From the NCBI RefSeq assembly GCF_042219855.1, contig NZ_JBHJHP010000001.1, positions 1,116,001-1,180,000 of the forward strand: 64,000 nt of DNA. The letters are read 5' to 3'. Shown here one piece after another: positions 42,465-50,261 of the stretch (within the stretch, counting starts at the first letter, position 1; each line of letters begins with the position of its first letter). The notes under the pieces were generated by a model. The model was given only the letters and a program-made list of their open reading frames with translations. It searched no databases and was not told the origin of the DNA. This DNA is from JBHJHP01 sp042219855 (GTDB taxonomy: Bacteria > Bacteroidota > Bacteroidia > Bacteroidales > UBA5342). The position numbers and the translations under genes were made by a program.

Positions 42465-44177
42465 TTATTTTGTAGTGATGACTACAGCTCCATTTTTACC
42501 CTTGTTGCCATAAAATGCTTCTGCTGTTTCAGGTTTAAAATAGGTCATTGATTGAATCTGTTGTTCATCTACATGTTCTAAGGACTCAACCGGCTGACCA
42601 TCAACCACAAACAGAATGTCTTCCAGCGACTTAAACTTTTCTTCCAGCGTAAGGTCCTGGTTTTCCAGTCTTGCATTGATTAAGTTTTCATCATAGTAAC
42701 GTAAATCGGCAGATTCATTGCTTTTTGTATCAGTCCGGGGCTGTCTGCCATATTTGTAACTATGTTTCTCATAAGCCACAAAATCCTTTAATAAATTTAC
42801 ATCTTTATGATTGCTCAGGTACTCTTGTGTGGCTCTGTTCACTAATGGCCTGAACTTTTCCTCGCTCTTCAGAATCTGTGGATCAGCCACTAAAAGTTTA
42901 TCCTCGATATCCTCTCCGTTAATACGTTGAATAATCCGATTAATAATATCATTGTAGTAACGTATTCTTCCCCCATACATATAAGTCTGTTCAGCTAAAC
43001 TTTTACCCGTAAACGTATAAACTTCTATTCTATAGTCGCAATACCGTTCATACAAATCCATGATGTAATAATGTTCGTCTGTCAGGCCTTCAATTTTTTT
43101 CATTTCACCGGATATCTCCCTGCATTTTTCCCACTCCGGTATTGCCGTTTCATTGATAAAATCGACAAAATCACCGGGAGATATATCATCATTCAGCATC
43201 GTATAGAATTTCAAGGCTTCCATTTCATGCCTTGAAAAATCAGCATAAAGTTTATCCAGTGCCCTAAGGTTGGTTGGGAAGTGTGTAACCACAAAACCCG
43301 ATATGATGATTAACAGAATAAAAGGCACTGTTCCAACGATATATTCATGAAAAATTGAATCCTTATGTTTCAGTGAAGGATAAAAACTGTATCCGAGTAT
43401 CACTCCTCCGAATAAACCCGCGATGTGTGCAGCATTATCCACATCATTCCGGATGCCACCCAAAAGATTATAAGCCACAAAAATGACCATGCTTGTCAGC
43501 ATTCCTGCCCTGCGTTTCTTATCAACGAGTCCGGTGGTAAGGATGGCCATATACACACCAAAAAGTCCGAAAATTGCGCCTGAAGCGCCTGCGGAAACCA
43601 TGTTACTGTCGTGCCATAGTGCACTGACGATACCTGACATAATACCGGTTATGAGAAATGAGAGGAAGAGCCGGTAATGTCCGATCAGCTGTTCCAGGAA
43701 GATACCCGCAAACACCAATGCATAAATATTGAAAGCCAGGTGAATTATTCCAAAATGAATTATCATGCTGGTCAGCAATCTCCAGTATTGCCCTCCCAAT
43801 GTCAGCAGTTTTGAGTTTGCACCCCAGCTGACCATATCCTGTATGTCCGGATCAAAAATATGAACACCTGAAAACACCATAAGCAGGAAGGTGAACAGCA
43901 GGATGCCGGATAAAAAAGAAGTAACAAAGTATTGTTTCAGAAATACAAATACCGGATTTTCCTTCTTTTCCTCAGGTTTTCCGGAAAGCAGACTCTCAAT
44001 GGAGTTATCCGGTTTTCGGACAGGCAGTACTATCTCATTTCTGTCTCCTGCAAAATTCGGGCAGTCCATGTCGAAATCTGCAAGGTCATTAGTCAGACCA
44101 CAAATCAGGCCTTTTTCCTTGCTAAACTTACTGTGATTACAAACGCGGCAAAAACAGACATGTTCTTTTCTGGTCAT
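42465..44177 (-). CDS. Rhomboid-family intramembrane protease with Cys-rich head and SusC-plug-like tail
   Basis: 570 residues from the ATG at 44177; an upstream TTG at 44186 is less likely. Four parts are visible. (1) An N-terminal Cys cluster CFCRVC...LICG...DCPNF (residues about 7-40), probably zinc-binding. (2) The six-TM rhomboid core (about 85-285) with catalytic Ser 199 in SAGASGAIFGLFG, His 251 in NAAHIAGLFGG and the N-terminal His-X-X-X-Asn pattern HLAFN. (3) A helical soluble region (about 300-500). (4) A C-terminal segment (about 508-570): ILFVVDGQPVE...IQSMTYFKPETAEAFYG...GAVVITTK, which copies the plug motif of SusC/TonB receptors. Substrate unknown. Confidence 0.85.
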   Translation of the reverse strand: MTRKEHVCFCRVCNHSKFSKEKGLICGLTNDLADFDMDCPNFAGDRNEIVLPVRKPDNSIESLLSGKPEEKKENPVFVFLKQYFVTSFLSGILLFTFLLMVFSGVHIFDPDIQDMVSWGANSKLLTLGGQYWRLLTSMIIHFGIIHLAFNIYALVFAGIFLEQLIGHYRLFLSFLITGIMSGIVSALWHDSNMVSAGASGAIFGLFGVYMAILTTGLVDKKRRAGMLTSMVIFVAYNLLGGIRNDVDNAAHIAGLFGGVILGYSFYPSLKHKDSIFHEYIVGTVPFILLIIISGFVVTHFPTNLRALDKLYADFSRHEMEALKFYTMLNDDISPGDFVDFINETAIPEWEKCREISGEMKKIEGLTDEHYYIMDLYERYCDYRIEVYTFTGKSLAEQTYMYGGRIRYYNDIINRIIQRINGEDIEDKLLVADPQILKSEEKFRPLVNRATQEYLSNHKDVNLLKDFVAYEKHSYKYGRQPRTDTKSNESADLRYYDENLINARLENQDLTLEEKFKSLEDILFVVDGQPVESLEHVDEQQIQSMTYFKPETAEAFYGNKGKNGAVVITTK

Positions 44178-44290
44178 AACAGGCAATGGTTAGATATTCT
44201 CTGAGGTTGAAATTATAAAAAAAACAGAGAACATCAAATAAAAGCGACACATGTTAAGCTGCCACCCGGACCAGAACCAGGTATCCTGCA

Positions 44291-45304
44291 CTATTTAACC
44301 TCCTCTCTCCCATCTGCATACAGGGCAAAACGTCCCTTATCCCTTGGATGAACCATTTCATAGCTTTTCCATGGCCAGCCACCAAATTGTGTCTGCCGGT
44401 ACTCGTTATAAGCCTGTCTTATTTCAGCTTCATAGTTCATCACAAAAGGTCCGTACTGTGCCACAGGTTCATTTATGGGTTTGCCCTGTAACAATAACAG
44501 ATAAGCCGGGTCTGATCCATTAACCACAGTTACAGCACTATCCGCTTTAAGTCCCACCGAATGATATTTGCTGACCTCCTTATTATTTACTGTTAGCGTT
44601 GACCCTTTATAAAAAAACAAATCCCGGTTCACTCCTGCTGTAGCGGAAGGAATCTGCCATTCTGCTTCCGGATCAAGTTTAATCAGCCAGACGGCCACTT
44701 CGTTTTGAGGATCGGCAGCCCATGAATCCGGTGAAGGCTTAAGGGCCTGTGTCCCGTCCACAGTTCCCGCAATTACATTTATCTCTGTCTGTCTGCCATT
44801 CTTGTCCTTGTGCAGAACCTTCGGAATATCTTCCGCCCAGAACATGGTATAATACGGATCACAAAGCTTACTTTTTCGCGGAAGGTTCAACCAAATCTGA
44901 AACAATTCAAGTGGATTATCCTTATCTCTGTTCAGCAATGGAAACATTTCCGCATGTTGCAGGCCTGAACCGGCCGTCATCCATTGAACATCTCCATTAC
45001 CATATCTACAGGCTGCATTGGCAGAATCTGAATGGTCAATAAAACCTTTCAGAACGATGGTTATCGTCTCGAAACCACGGTGTGGATGAGCAGGAAATCC
45101 CGGTACCTGTTCCCCATGATACATACGCCAACCGTCTTTAACTGTAAAATCGTTACCAATGCTCCGCCCTGCCAGAGAAGCATCCGGCCCCATATTTTCA
45201 TTTCCTTTTGGATAATGATCATTGTGGTGAACACAAAATAAAAACGGATCACCAGTCTGCCAGTTAAATCCGAGTGGTTTTACACTTTTTATGGAATTGC
45301 TCAT
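44291..45304 (-). CDS. Pirin-family protein
   Basis: 337 residues with the bicupin pirin architecture. The N-terminal cupin has FPAHPHRGFETITIVLKGFIDHSDSA (metal ligands His, His, and a later His in SGLQHAEMFP with the Glu after it). The C-terminal cupin starts around DPEAEWQIPSATAGVNRDLFFY. Bacterial pirins are quercetinase-like or regulators of pyruvate metabolism; which applies here is not evident. The protein has an extended C-terminus (GGWPWKSYEMVHPRDKGRFALY). Cytoplasmic; monocistronic. Confidence 0.88.
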   Translation of the reverse strand: MSNSIKSVKPLGFNWQTGDPFLFCVHHNDHYPKGNENMGPDASLAGRSIGNDFTVKDGWRMYHGEQVPGFPAHPHRGFETITIVLKGFIDHSDSANAACRYGNGDVQWMTAGSGLQHAEMFPLLNRDKDNPLELFQIWLNLPRKSKLCDPYYTMFWAEDIPKVLHKDKNGRQTEINVIAGTVDGTQALKPSPDSWAADPQNEVAVWLIKLDPEAEWQIPSATAGVNRDLFFYKGSTLTVNNKEVSKYHSVGLKADSAVTVVNGSDPAYLLLLQGKPINEPVAQYGPFVMNYEAEIRQAYNEYRQTQFGGWPWKSYEMVHPRDKGRFALYADGREEVK

Positions 45305-45450
45305 ACCTTAATAAACGTTTTCATACTATAACATGTCAGGCGCCATGAATTGTTTAGATACAATAGCGTTAATAAACCCTAAACCGGAAAACTCACCAAT
45401 CAATAAAAAAACCAGTGGTTAATAAAATGTAGAATTACGGTTAAAACCCT

Positions 45451-45458
45451 TACCTTTG
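45451..45458 (+). promoter_or_regulatory. -7 box and leader hairpin of the endonuclease I gene
   Basis: TACCTTTG matches TAnnTTTG. Between it and the ATG at 45514 there is a 7-bp hairpin ACCGGTT (45479-45485)/AACCGGT (45492-45498) in the expected leader. Confidence 0.45.
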
Positions 45459-45513
45459 GTGCGAGGTAAATGATAAACACCGGTTCACCAAAACCGGTTT
45501 AACAGGCTTAAGG

Positions 45514-46488
45514 ATGAAAATCATAAGAAATACAATGGCTGTATTGCTGTTTGCTGCGCAATGCACCATCTCATTCACACAGATTCCAGCGGGCTATTAT
45601 GGTTCCGCTGAAGGGAAAACGGGAGAACAACTTAAAGCAGCTTTATATGAAATTATTAAGGGTCATGTGGAATATCCGTATACGGCTTCCACTACTGACA
45701 CATGGGATATACTGAAATCGTCTGACAGGGATCCGGAAAACGCTGAGAATGTCATTCTTATTTACACCAACAGGAGTGTTAACGGCCCGCAGGAATACAA
45801 TAACGCACAGGGCTGGACCAGGGAACATGTATGGGCCAAGTCCAGAGGTGATTTCGGAACCTCAACCGGCACCGGAACAGATTTGCACAATCTGAAACCC
45901 TGCGATGTAAGTATGAACTCGTTACGTAGCAACCGCAGTTTTGCAGCGTCGGATAATCCGGTTGACGACAATGGCATATTTACCGGTTGTTATGTTGGTG
46001 ATGGATTTACATTTGAACCAAGAGATGCTGTGAAAGGTGATGTGGCAAGGATAATTTTCTACATGGCTACCCGGTATGAAGGATATAATGGAGAACCGGA
46101 TCTTGAACTCACGGAACAGGTATTGGATTCCGGTGATAAAAGTCCCCTGCATGGTGTTCTCTCTGACCTGTTGAGCTGGAATGACGCTGATCCTGTTGAT
46201 GCCTTTGAAGAGAACAGAAATAACGTGATTTACAGTTATCAGCAAAACCGTAATCCCTTTATTGATCATCCTGAGTGGATAAATGCCATCTGGGGCACTG
46301 CAACAAAAATACAAAACACATTCACTCTGCCTGAAAACAATCAGATTGAAGTCTATGACCTGTCAGGGCGATGCGTTTATAAAGGAGAACGAAATCCGGG
46401 GTTCAGAAGTACGCTTATCCCGAATTCCATTTATATTATCAAAGACAGTTCAGGAATACACAAAATTATTATTCAGAATAACAGATAG
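45514..46488 (+). CDS. Secreted endonuclease I with T9SS-like C-terminus
   Basis: 324 residues. The signal peptide is MKIIRNTMAVLLFAAQCTISFTQ. The endonuclease I (EndA/NucM-type, beta-beta-alpha-metal) core is seen in NNAQGWTREHVWAKSRGDFG with the catalytic His, followed by DLHNLKPCDVSMNSLRSNRSF (metal-binding His/Asn) and the family block GDVARIIFYMATRYEG. The C-terminal about 60 residues (IEVYDLSGRCVYKGERNP...NSIYIIKDSSGIHKIIIQ) look like a T9SS type A sorting domain, although its first strand is shortened. It should degrade extracellular DNA for nutrient or phosphate supply. It converges with the GH43 gene, a hairpin covering both stop codons. Confidence 0.9.
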   Translation: MKIIRNTMAVLLFAAQCTISFTQIPAGYYGSAEGKTGEQLKAALYEIIKGHVEYPYTASTTDTWDILKSSDRDPENAENVILIYTNRSVNGPQEYNNAQGWTREHVWAKSRGDFGTSTGTGTDLHNLKPCDVSMNSLRSNRSFAASDNPVDDNGIFTGCYVGDGFTFEPRDAVKGDVARIIFYMATRYEGYNGEPDLELTEQVLDSGDKSPLHGVLSDLLSWNDADPVDAFEENRNNVIYSYQQNRNPFIDHPEWINAIWGTATKIQNTFTLPENNQIEVYDLSGRCVYKGERNPGFRSTLIPNSIYIIKDSSGIHKIIIQNNR

Positions 46489-46504
46489 TCCGGTAACCGG
46501 CTAT
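46485..46504. terminator. Compact hairpin spanning both convergent stop codons
   Basis: ATAGTCCGGTAACCGGCTAT is nearly self-complementary (one mismatched pair). It contains the stop codon of the endonuclease gene and that of the GH43 gene. Flanking T-runs are weak, so terminator function is uncertain. Confidence 0.4.
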
Positions 46505-48654
46505 TCTTCCAGTTCTGTAAGATTCCATACAAAGCATGCGCCGCCTTTGCGATCGGGCCGTGCTCCTCTGGCATCAGCAGAACAGAGACTATTGGCATCA
46601 GGATCTACAAACAAATACCGGTTTGTATACAGCGACATAAGCATCAGGTCGCCTTTCAGCATGTCGGTCCACTGAAATGTTGATGCCTCTCCTTTATCTT
46701 CGGATTCTATGCGAACCTCCGCCATTCCTCCCAGGCCTTTAACTGTAACATATCCGCCGGTGGCTACAGATTGCAGCGCAATTCTTCCCTGACCACGATC
46801 CAGTACCCTGAATTTCGCCAGATCACCGGCAGCAAAACGGCTACCCTCCTCAACCGGCCTCAGGTGATTCCGCCAGTTTACCAGAACTGATCCGTCAGCC
46901 AGGCTGTTTAGCGTAATAATTTTGTCATATGGTACAGGCCTTGTAAGGCTCTGACATCTAGGTTCAATCACCTTAAAACTGTTAAAGTCCGCGTAGCCTC
47001 CCTCTTTTCCGGTTTTATTAAAATTAAACAGTGCGTAACGTACCCCCTGGAAGGTTCTTAACTGGTAAGGCATTAAAATCTCTCCACCAAGATCGGTAAA
47101 ATTCTCACCATCAACACTGTAACTCAGTAATCCATTATCCGTATCGAAATTACAATAGGCTCTGAACCAGATTTTTTTGGTTTGTAACGGTACTGTTAAT
47201 GTTTTTTGCTCCTGTTGGTTATAAAACTGTATCTCTCTCACTTTCCCCTTCTGAACCACACCAATCCAGGCATATGGTAAATTTAACAGCGCCAGACCAG
47301 CTACATCGCCATCTTTAAGACCTTTAAGGTCCAGTTCTGTTATAGCAAAAGATTCGGGACCAATTCCACGTTGTGTCAATGAGTTTCTGGCATGCCAGAA
47401 GGATTCCGCAGGCAGGGAATGTAATCGCAAATATCCTTTACGCTCCTTTAACGACCATTTACTGTCAACAGGAACATGATTCCATTGCCAGCCATTTTTC
47501 AGTTCCGGTCCGCTAAAATCATCATCCCTGTCGAAGGGTGCGTGTGGTTTGGATGTAAATCCGGTATTAGGTTTGATCCATGTTCTTGGTGAACGGGTGA
47601 GGTTGCCCGGCAGACCGAAATACGGCCATCCATCCTGCCATGTAACAGGTGACAGGCCTACCACTCTTCCAATGGAATTATAGTCCAGCATGGACCATCC
47701 CCACCACTCACCGGATTGAATCTGTACTATACCTCCCTGATGCATCGGAATACACCCTACATAATTTTCAGGAAATCTTACAATATCAAACGGAGGTCCC
47801 TGACGGGTATTGAAAATACGCATGCGCTGACCTTCTCCAAAATTTTCTTCAGCGCTCATTACATTAACTTCATATGGTCCGTAAGGCTTATCTGCCCTTA
47901 GACAAACCTGGTAACAGAGTGGATCATAGTTGGTGTTTGTGATGTAATATTTCCCGTTAATTTTATAGATATGACTTCCTTCTCCAGCACCACTGCCAGC
48001 TTCCACAATAACATGTTCTGTCCCCGGAATCACATCCATCAGGTCGCTTGTCAGTTGGACCATTTTAACTTCATTATAGCCCCAAACGGCATAAATCTTA
48101 TCATCATCGTCAAACAGAATGGTTACATCGTGCAGGCGTGCATTCATGGTGCGTTGCTTCCATGGGCCCATAGGGTCAGCGGATGTAAAAATCTGGGTTC
48201 CATGCCCGTTAACATTTGAAAAAATGTAAAAGGTATCCTTATGGTATCTGAAACAAGGCGCCCAAATGCCCTGTCCATAGAAATCACGGCCGTTCTCAAG
48301 ACGCATCTCCGGTCCCATATCAAGCCGCGGGACTGCATAGCTCAGCAGTTCCCAGTTTACCAGATCTCTGGAATGCAATACTGGTAGTCCCGGCATGGTA
48401 TGCATCGTAGTTCCGGTCAGATAATAATCGTCTCCGACACGGATCATATCAGGATCAGAAAACTCCTCGTAAAACAATGGATTGGTAAAGGTGCCGTTTC
48501 CGTTATCTGCAGTCCATGTGCAATCGGCAACCGGTTCTACAGGATCTGTTGCCATAGCAAGCAGGTTGCTGCTCATGACCAGAACAGCCGCGAGACCTGT
48601 TTTATATATTCCCGTCCTAAGATCGCTAAAACGGAGTGATTTCAGTTTTATCAT
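46501..48654 (-). CDS. GH43-family beta-xylosidase/arabinofuranosidase with C-terminal beta-trefoil domain
   Basis: 717 residues with a signal peptide (TGLAAVLVMSSNLLAMA). The propeller domain (about 40-350) shows the three catalytic acids in context: FSDPDMIRVGDDYYL, RLHDVTILFDDDDKIY and GSGAGEGSHIYKINGKYY. A beta-sandwich domain (about 370-570) follows, as in GH43 enzymes of the subfamily-12 type (FDRDDDFSGPELKNGWQW...YLRLHSLPAESFWHARNSLTQR). The last about 130 residues are a beta-trefoil of fascin type (RIALQSVATGGYVTVKGLGG; LMSLYTNRYLFVDPDANSLCS). It removes xylose or arabinose from xylan or arabinan side chains in the periplasm. Monocistronic. Confidence 0.9.
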   Translation of the reverse strand: MIKLKSLRFSDLRTGIYKTGLAAVLVMSSNLLAMATDPVEPVADCTWTADNGNGTFTNPLFYEEFSDPDMIRVGDDYYLTGTTMHTMPGLPVLHSRDLVNWELLSYAVPRLDMGPEMRLENGRDFYGQGIWAPCFRYHKDTFYIFSNVNGHGTQIFTSADPMGPWKQRTMNARLHDVTILFDDDDKIYAVWGYNEVKMVQLTSDLMDVIPGTEHVIVEAGSGAGEGSHIYKINGKYYITNTNYDPLCYQVCLRADKPYGPYEVNVMSAEENFGEGQRMRIFNTRQGPPFDIVRFPENYVGCIPMHQGGIVQIQSGEWWGWSMLDYNSIGRVVGLSPVTWQDGWPYFGLPGNLTRSPRTWIKPNTGFTSKPHAPFDRDDDFSGPELKNGWQWNHVPVDSKWSLKERKGYLRLHSLPAESFWHARNSLTQRGIGPESFAITELDLKGLKDGDVAGLALLNLPYAWIGVVQKGKVREIQFYNQQEQKTLTVPLQTKKIWFRAYCNFDTDNGLLSYSVDGENFTDLGGEILMPYQLRTFQGVRYALFNFNKTGKEGGYADFNSFKVIEPRCQSLTRPVPYDKIITLNSLADGSVLVNWRNHLRPVEEGSRFAAGDLAKFRVLDRGQGRIALQSVATGGYVTVKGLGGMAEVRIESEDKGEASTFQWTDMLKGDLMLMSLYTNRYLFVDPDANSLCSADARGARPDRKGGACFVWNLTELEE

Positions 48655-49106
48655 AATGTACGAATTAATGTTGAAGGGGTATAAAGATAAGACTTTTTAG
48701 TGTTATACATACACTCTAAACAAAATCTCTTAAACCTGAGTTCCGAAAACATTTATTTAATTGCTGTTGTCCGGTTAAAACTTCAGAGATTCCTCGCTTC
48801 ACCGGACTGAAAGGCAGCTGACAGCTTTAGGGCTGGAGGAAGGGTAAATATACGACTCAAATACAAACCGACTCTTCTCCGGCCAATTCTGAATCCACCA
48901 GGCTGTTATTCTGAGCCTAATAAAACGAAGCGAATAATCTGTAAGTCATACTGAGTTTTAAGCAGACAACGGTCATTTTTAATTTGAAATCATTATGAAT
49001 TATTAATTTTTTGAACCAAACACCTGCCGGATAAGTTACACATACTGCCTTTCCTGTTTTGCAGTTCCGTTTAACCATCACCCGAAAACAATTAAATTTA
49101 TACATT
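48655..49106. other. Intergenic region with a degenerate ATTCTGAGC...CGAAGCGAA repeat
   Basis: No gene is visible in this 452-base stretch between divergent genes. At 48904-48940 it contains TTATTCTGAGCCTAATAAAA followed by CGAAGCGAATAATCT, a degenerate copy of the ATTCTGAGCGAAGCGAAGAATCT-type intergenic repeat found in many Bacteroidota. Otherwise AT-rich sequence. Confidence 0.5.
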
Positions 49107-50120
49107 ATGCAATACAATTTATTAGGGAACACAGGTTTAAAAGTCTCAGAATTATGTCTTGGCACCATGACCTTTGGTGGAAAAGGAATGTGGACTGCAA
49201 TCGGCACCCTTCCACAGGATCAGGTAAATGTGCTTATGAAACAGGCTGTGGATGACGGAATAAACTTTATAGACACGGCCAATGTCTACAGTGAAGGCCT
49301 GAGTGAACAAATGACCGGTCAGGCAATCAGGGAACTGGGTCTGAACCGTGATGAACTTGTTATCGCTACCAAGGTTCGTGGTAAAATGGGAGACGGTCCC
49401 AATGATATTGGTTTAAGCCGTAAACATATTTTACAGCAGGCAGATGAAAGTTTGCAGCGACTGCAACTGGATTACATTGATCTTTACCAGATTCATGGCT
49501 TTGATAAACTGACTCCGGTTGAGGAAACACTGGAGGCTCTGGATCTCCTGGTAAAAAGTGGTAAAGTAAGGTATATCGGTTGCAGCAACCTGGCGGCATG
49601 GCAAATTATGAAAGCACTTGGCATTTCAGCAAAAGAACATCTGAATAAGTTTATTTCACTTCAGGCTTACTACACCATTGCAGGACGTGACCTGGAACGG
49701 GATATCGTACCGTTGCTTCTGGATCAGCAGATGGGATTAATGGTATGGAGTCCTCTGGCAGGTGGTTTGCTGAGTGGCAAATATAACCGCTCCATGGAAA
49801 ACAGTGAAGGACGCCGGGCAACATTCGATTTTCCACCTGTGGATAAGGAAAAGGCATTTGATATTATTGATGTAATGCAACCTATTGCGGCATCAAAGAA
49901 TGTCTCTGTTGCACAGATAGCATTAGCCTGGCTGCTTCATCAGCCGGTAGTCACTTCTGTTATTATCGGAGCCAACAAACCGGAACAGCTTTCAGACAAC
50001 CTGAATGCTGTAAATGTAAAACTAACGGAAGATGAACTTCAAAAACTGAATGAAGTAAGTAAACTGACACCGGAATATCCCGGTTGGATGATTGATCGCC
50101 AGGGTGGAGACAGACAATAA
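49107..50120 (+). CDS. Aldo/keto reductase
   Basis: 337 residues from the ATG at 49107, where the family N-terminus MQYNLLGNTGLKVSELCLGTMTFG begins; the frame open from 49059 adds unrelated residues. The catalytic tetrad is visible: Asp and Tyr in FIDTANVYSEG (about residues 52-57), Lys in LVIATKVRG (about 86) and His in LYQIHGFD (about 129). The NADPH-binding C-terminal segment includes VTSVIIGANKPEQLSDNLNAV. It reduces an aldehyde or ketone, possibly of sugars; the substrate is unknown. It lies between two glycosidase genes, which fits a sugar role without proving it. A terminator follows. Confidence 0.92.
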   Translation: MQYNLLGNTGLKVSELCLGTMTFGGKGMWTAIGTLPQDQVNVLMKQAVDDGINFIDTANVYSEGLSEQMTGQAIRELGLNRDELVIATKVRGKMGDGPNDIGLSRKHILQQADESLQRLQLDYIDLYQIHGFDKLTPVEETLEALDLLVKSGKVRYIGCSNLAAWQIMKALGISAKEHLNKFISLQAYYTIAGRDLERDIVPLLLDQQMGLMVWSPLAGGLLSGKYNRSMENSEGRRATFDFPPVDKEKAFDIIDVMQPIAASKNVSVAQIALAWLLHQPVVTSVIIGANKPEQLSDNLNAVNVKLTEDELQKLNEVSKLTPEYPGWMIDRQGGDRQ

Positions 50121-50150
50121 GAAGTGTAAAGCTTATAAATATAAAGGTGA

Positions 50151-50177
50151 AAAGCGTCATTATCAGTGGCGCTTTTT
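50151..50177 (+). terminator. Terminator after the aldo/keto reductase
   Basis: AAAGCGTCA (50151-50159), 7-base loop, TGGCGCTTT (50167-50175) with one G-T pair, followed by T residues. It separates the aldo/keto reductase from the GH3 gene. Confidence 0.75.
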
Positions 50178-50261
50178 CATTCTCCTATATTCCGGTATAA
50201 AGATCAAAGAATTTACAATCATTCTTTCTATTTTAGCAAGACGAAAAAAATCTCACATATA

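Noticed and set aside
42465..44204. Several plus-strand open frames over the rhomboid gene
   Set aside because: All are shadows of a gene with complete catalytic residues.
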